A program made the translations under genes and the position numbers. This document shows positions 5,348 through 7,864 of a stretch of 7,864 bases of DNA, piece by piece; position 1 is the first letter of the stretch; the number at the start of each line of letters is the position of its first letter. Source of the stretch: an uncultured Eubacteriales bacterium (GTDB lineage: Bacteria; Bacillota; Clostridia; Christensenellales; UBA1242); contig CARFEX010000028.1 of the NCBI GenBank assembly GCA_948971535.1, positions 1-7,864 of the forward strand, given 5' to 3'. The notes under the pieces were generated by a model. That model ran no database searches, was not told the origin of the DNA, and saw only the letters and a program-made list of their open reading frames with translations.

Positions 5348-5361
5348 TAAGAGGAGTAAAA

Positions 5362-7719
5362 ATGAAAATTAATTATCTTTCAAAAGAATATTTAAATAGA
5401 CTTGATGGTTATTGGAAGGCATGTAACTATTTATCAGTTGCTCAATTATATTTGTTAAAAAATCCATTATTAAGACAACCACTTAAAAGAAGTGATATCA
5501 AAGCTAAGATTGTAGGGCACTGGGGGACAGTCCCAGCTCAAAACTTTGTTTATGCACATTGCAATCGTGTAATAAATAAGTACGACCTTAACATGATACT
5601 TATTTCAGGACCAGGACATGGCGGGAACTTTTTTGTCGCAAACTCATATCTTGAAGGAAGATATAGTGAGGTTTATAAAGATGTTTCACTTGATGAGAAA
5701 GGTATGACAAAGCTTTGTAAACAGTTTTCTTTTCCTTGTGGAGTGTCAAGTCATGTTGCTCCAGAAACTCCAGGTTCAATACATGAAGGAGGGGAGTTAG
5801 GCTATAGTCTTTCTCATGGCTTTGGTGCAGTCTTTGATAATCCTGATTTAATAGCAACTGTTATTGTAGGAGATGGCGAAGCAGAAACAGGTCCACTTGC
5901 AAACTCTTGGCACTCAAACAAGTTTTTAAATCCAAATAGTGATGGTGCAGTTTTACCTATCTTAAATCTAAATGGTTATAAAATTTCAAATCCAACAATA
6001 CTGGCTAGAATATCAAAAGAAGAGCTAACAATGTTTTTTAAAGGTTGCGGTTGGGAGCCAATTTTTGTGGAAGGCGAAATTCCAGAACAAATGCACATAA
6101 AAATGGCAAAAGCTATGGATAAAGCAATCTCTCAAATTAAAAAAATACAAAATAATGCTAGGACAAAAAATATACTAACTCGTCCTATCTGGCCAATGAT
6201 TGTGCTTCGCACTCCAAAAGGTTGGACAGGTCCAAAAGAGGTGGAAGGAAAAACAATTGAAGGGTCTTTCCGTGCTCACCAAGTGCCTATCAGTATGGAA
6301 AAAGAAGAACATATAGCACTTCTTGAAAAATGGTTAAAATCATATAATCCAGAACAACTTTTTGACGAAAACTATCGTTTGAAAGAGGAGTATGCACAGA
6401 TAGCACCAAAAGGTGATAGACGAATTTCAGCTAACCCAATTACTAATGGAGGACTTCTCTTAAAAGACCTTAAAATGCCAAACTTTAAAAAGTATGGTTT
6501 GAAATTTACTGGCCATGGAAAAGTTAAAGCACAAGATATGCTAGTTCTAAGCGCTTTTATTAGAGATATCTTCAAGTTGAATAAAGATAGCAAAAATTTC
6601 AGAATTTTTAGCCCAGATGAAGCAATGTCAAATAGACTTTATCATGTGTTTGAAGAAGAAAAACGTGATTTTAATGCCACAATCTATGACACAGATGAAA
6701 ATTTAGCCATAAATGGTAGAGTTATGGACTCATATCTCAGTGAACATTCTTGTGAAGGGTGGTTAGAGGGATATCTGTTGACAGGTCGTCATGGTATGTT
6801 CGCAAGTTATGAAGCTTTTATTAGAGTTGTAGATTCAATGGTATCTCAGCATGCAAAGTGGTTAAAAGTTTGTAGTGAACTTGAATGGAGAAAGTCTATT
6901 TCGTCACTTAACCTGCTTTTAACAAGCAATGTATGGCAACAAGACCACAATGGATATACGCATCAAGAACCAGGATTTTTAGACCATGTGGTGAATAAAA
7001 AAGCAGATATTGTGAGAGTATATCTTCCTGCTGATGCAAATTGTCTGCTTTCATGTTATGACCATAGCCAACGTAGTAAAGATTATATAAACGTTATAAT
7101 CGCATCCAAACATCCAAGTTATCAATGGTTGAATATAGATGAAGCCACAGAGCATTGCACAAAAGGAATTGGTGTTTGGGACTGGGCAAGCAATGATAAT
7201 GGCAAACCAGATTTGATAATAGCAAGTTGCGGTGATACTCCAACTCTTGAAGCTCTTGCATGTGTAAGTATACTTCGAGAAAAACTTCCAAACTTGAAGA
7301 TAAGATTTATAAATGTTGTAGACCTTATGAAAATGGAGGCGAAACTTGAACATCCGCATGGTCTTACTAATCAGGAGTTTGATGCACTCTTTACAAAAAA
7401 CAAACCAGTAATTTTCAACTTCCATGGATATCCAAAGCTAATACATGAGTTTTTGGTTACAAGAAATAACAAGAATTTTGATGTGCATGGCTATCAAGAA
7501 GAGGGAACTATTACCACAGCCTTTGATATGAGAGTTCAAAATAAAATTGATAGGTATAATCTAGTTAAATCATCTCTAAAAGCACTCGGTATAGAAAAGG
7601 AAAATAAAGAAATAGTTAAAGAAATGGATGCACTTCTTAAAAAACACAAAAAGCACATTGCAGAATTTGGTGCAGATATGCCAGAAGTAGCTTCATGGCA
7701 ATGGAAAGATAAAGAATAA
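5362..7719 (+). CDS. xfp: Xylulose-5-phosphate/fructose-6-phosphate phosphoketolase
   Basis: This thiamine-diphosphate enzyme splits xylulose 5-phosphate with phosphate to acetyl phosphate and glyceraldehyde 3-phosphate; many members also act on fructose 6-phosphate. It feeds acetate/ATP formation in the cytosol. At 785 residues it is full length. Visible family blocks are GHWGT (52-56), GPGHGG (83-88), SIHEGGELGYSLSHGFG (139-155), the ThDP/Mg motif GDGEAETG to Asn181 (170-181), RAHQVP, FSPDEAMSNRL (416-426), TGRHGMFASYEAF (474-486, with Glu484 in the place of the cofactor-activating glutamate) and SNVWQQDHNGYTHQEPGF (522-539). No key residue appears to be missing. GAGGAG at 5351-5356 lies 5 bases before the ATG. 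It is monocistronic by sequence, with its own promoter and a strong terminator; no acetate kinase or pentose genes adjoin. Substrate preference (single or dual) cannot be decided from this sequence. Confidence 0.98.
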   Translation: MKINYLSKEYLNRLDGYWKACNYLSVAQLYLLKNPLLRQPLKRSDIKAKIVGHWGTVPAQNFVYAHCNRVINKYDLNMILISGPGHGGNFFVANSYLEGRYSEVYKDVSLDEKGMTKLCKQFSFPCGVSSHVAPETPGSIHEGGELGYSLSHGFGAVFDNPDLIATVIVGDGEAETGPLANSWHSNKFLNPNSDGAVLPILNLNGYKISNPTILARISKEELTMFFKGCGWEPIFVEGEIPEQMHIKMAKAMDKAISQIKKIQNNARTKNILTRPIWPMIVLRTPKGWTGPKEVEGKTIEGSFRAHQVPISMEKEEHIALLEKWLKSYNPEQLFDENYRLKEEYAQIAPKGDRRISANPITNGGLLLKDLKMPNFKKYGLKFTGHGKVKAQDMLVLSAFIRDIFKLNKDSKNFRIFSPDEAMSNRLYHVFEEEKRDFNATIYDTDENLAINGRVMDSYLSEHSCEGWLEGYLLTGRHGMFASYEAFIRVVDSMVSQHAKWLKVCSELEWRKSISSLNLLLTSNVWQQDHNGYTHQEPGFLDHVVNKKADIVRVYLPADANCLLSCYDHSQRSKDYINVIIASKHPSYQWLNIDEATEHCTKGIGVWDWASNDNGKPDLIIASCGDTPTLEALACVSILREKLPNLKIRFINVVDLMKMEAKLEHPHGLTNQEFDALFTKNKPVIFNFHGYPKLIHEFLVTRNNKNFDVHGYQEEGTITTAFDMRVQNKIDRYNLVKSSLKALGIEKENKEIVKEMDALLKKHKKHIAEFGADMPEVASWQWKDKE

Positions 7720-7763
7720 CAATACTTATTAAAATCGTATAGCTCTTGCGTTTTTGAAAGGTA

Positions 7764-7791
7764 CACAAATTTATATCTTTTTATATTTGTG
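7764..7791. other. Weak hairpin downstream of xfp
   Basis: CACAAAT (7764-7770) pairs with ATTTGTG (7785-7791) around an AT-rich 14-nt centre. No T tract follows, so it is not a convincing terminator; it may cap the 3' end of the xfp message or be chance in AT-rich DNA. Confidence 0.3.
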
Positions 7792-7800
7792 CTTATAAAT

Positions 7801-7833
7801 AAAAAGTCACATAAATACAATGTGACTTTTTTT
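7801..7833. terminator. Strong, probably bidirectional terminator after xfp
   Basis: AAAAAGTCACAT (7801-7812) and ATGTGACTTTTT (7820-7831) form a perfect 12-bp stem with a 7-nt loop, followed by T's to 7833. Because the left arm begins with five A's, the same structure has a U tract on the minus-strand RNA, so it could also stop a convergent transcript entering from beyond the window. Confidence 0.88.
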
Positions 7834-7864
7834 AAATAATAGAGTAAAATAAAATAATTAAATT

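Noticed and set aside
7051..7425. Minus-strand open frame of 124 codons inside xfp
   Set aside because: It lies wholly within the conserved phosphoketolase coding region; its composition is that of a reversed complement shadow.
7536..7820. Minus-strand open frame overlapping the end of xfp
   Set aside because: It spans the xfp 3' end and lies opposite an undoubted gene, includes the terminator stem, and has no supporting start signal.

Overview
The window reads as chromosomal DNA of a low-GC, endospore-type Firmicute, most likely a member of the Clostridia. The DNA is AT-rich by eye, genes start with strong Shine-Dalgarno sites (GGAGG, AAGGAG), coding follows the standard bacterial code, and the sporulation-family genes yqfC and yqfD are present. 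All confident genes are on the + strand. No tRNA, rRNA, CRISPR array, transposase or phage gene was seen.

Layout. (1) 19-447 encodes a small two-helix membrane protein of unknown function and closes with a clear intrinsic terminator. (2) 486-648 holds no credible gene but contains a conspicuous GC-rich patch. (3) 649-5093 looks like one operon: a sigma-A promoter with an extended -10, floA (flotillin-like scaffold), an unrecognised 201-residue single-pass membrane protein, yqfC, yqfD, ybeY (rRNA-processing endoribonuclease), era (ribosome-assembly GTPase) and a terminator. Compared with the Bacillus subtilis order yqeZ-yqfA-yqfB-yqfC-yqfD-phoH-yqfF-ybeY-dgkA-cdd-era, it keeps the order but lacks phoH, yqfF (pgpH), dgkA and cdd, and has no NfeD gene just before floA. 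(4) The 297-base gap 5065-5361 holds the era terminator, an almost fully base-paired four-arm (cloverleaf) element at 5125-5207, an AT-rich palindrome and the promoter of the next gene. (5) 5362-7719 is a full-length phosphoketolase with its own promoter, followed by a strong, probably bidirectional terminator.

How the genes fit together. The operon joins membrane organisation (FloA and its neighbour), a spore-coat/mother-cell type pair (YqfC/YqfD) and two ribosome-maturation factors (YbeY and Era, overlapping by 11 bases). Phosphoketolase is a separate transcription unit feeding acetyl phosphate into fermentation.

The two observations most worth pursuing are the cloverleaf at 5125-5207 and the yqfC start region. 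At yqfC a sigma-E-like promoter lies over a hairpin whose left arm would be present only on read-through mRNA from floA. This suggests a start-codon-occluding switch that the sporulation-specific transcript escapes. Both are inferences from sequence; no folding or database search was run.
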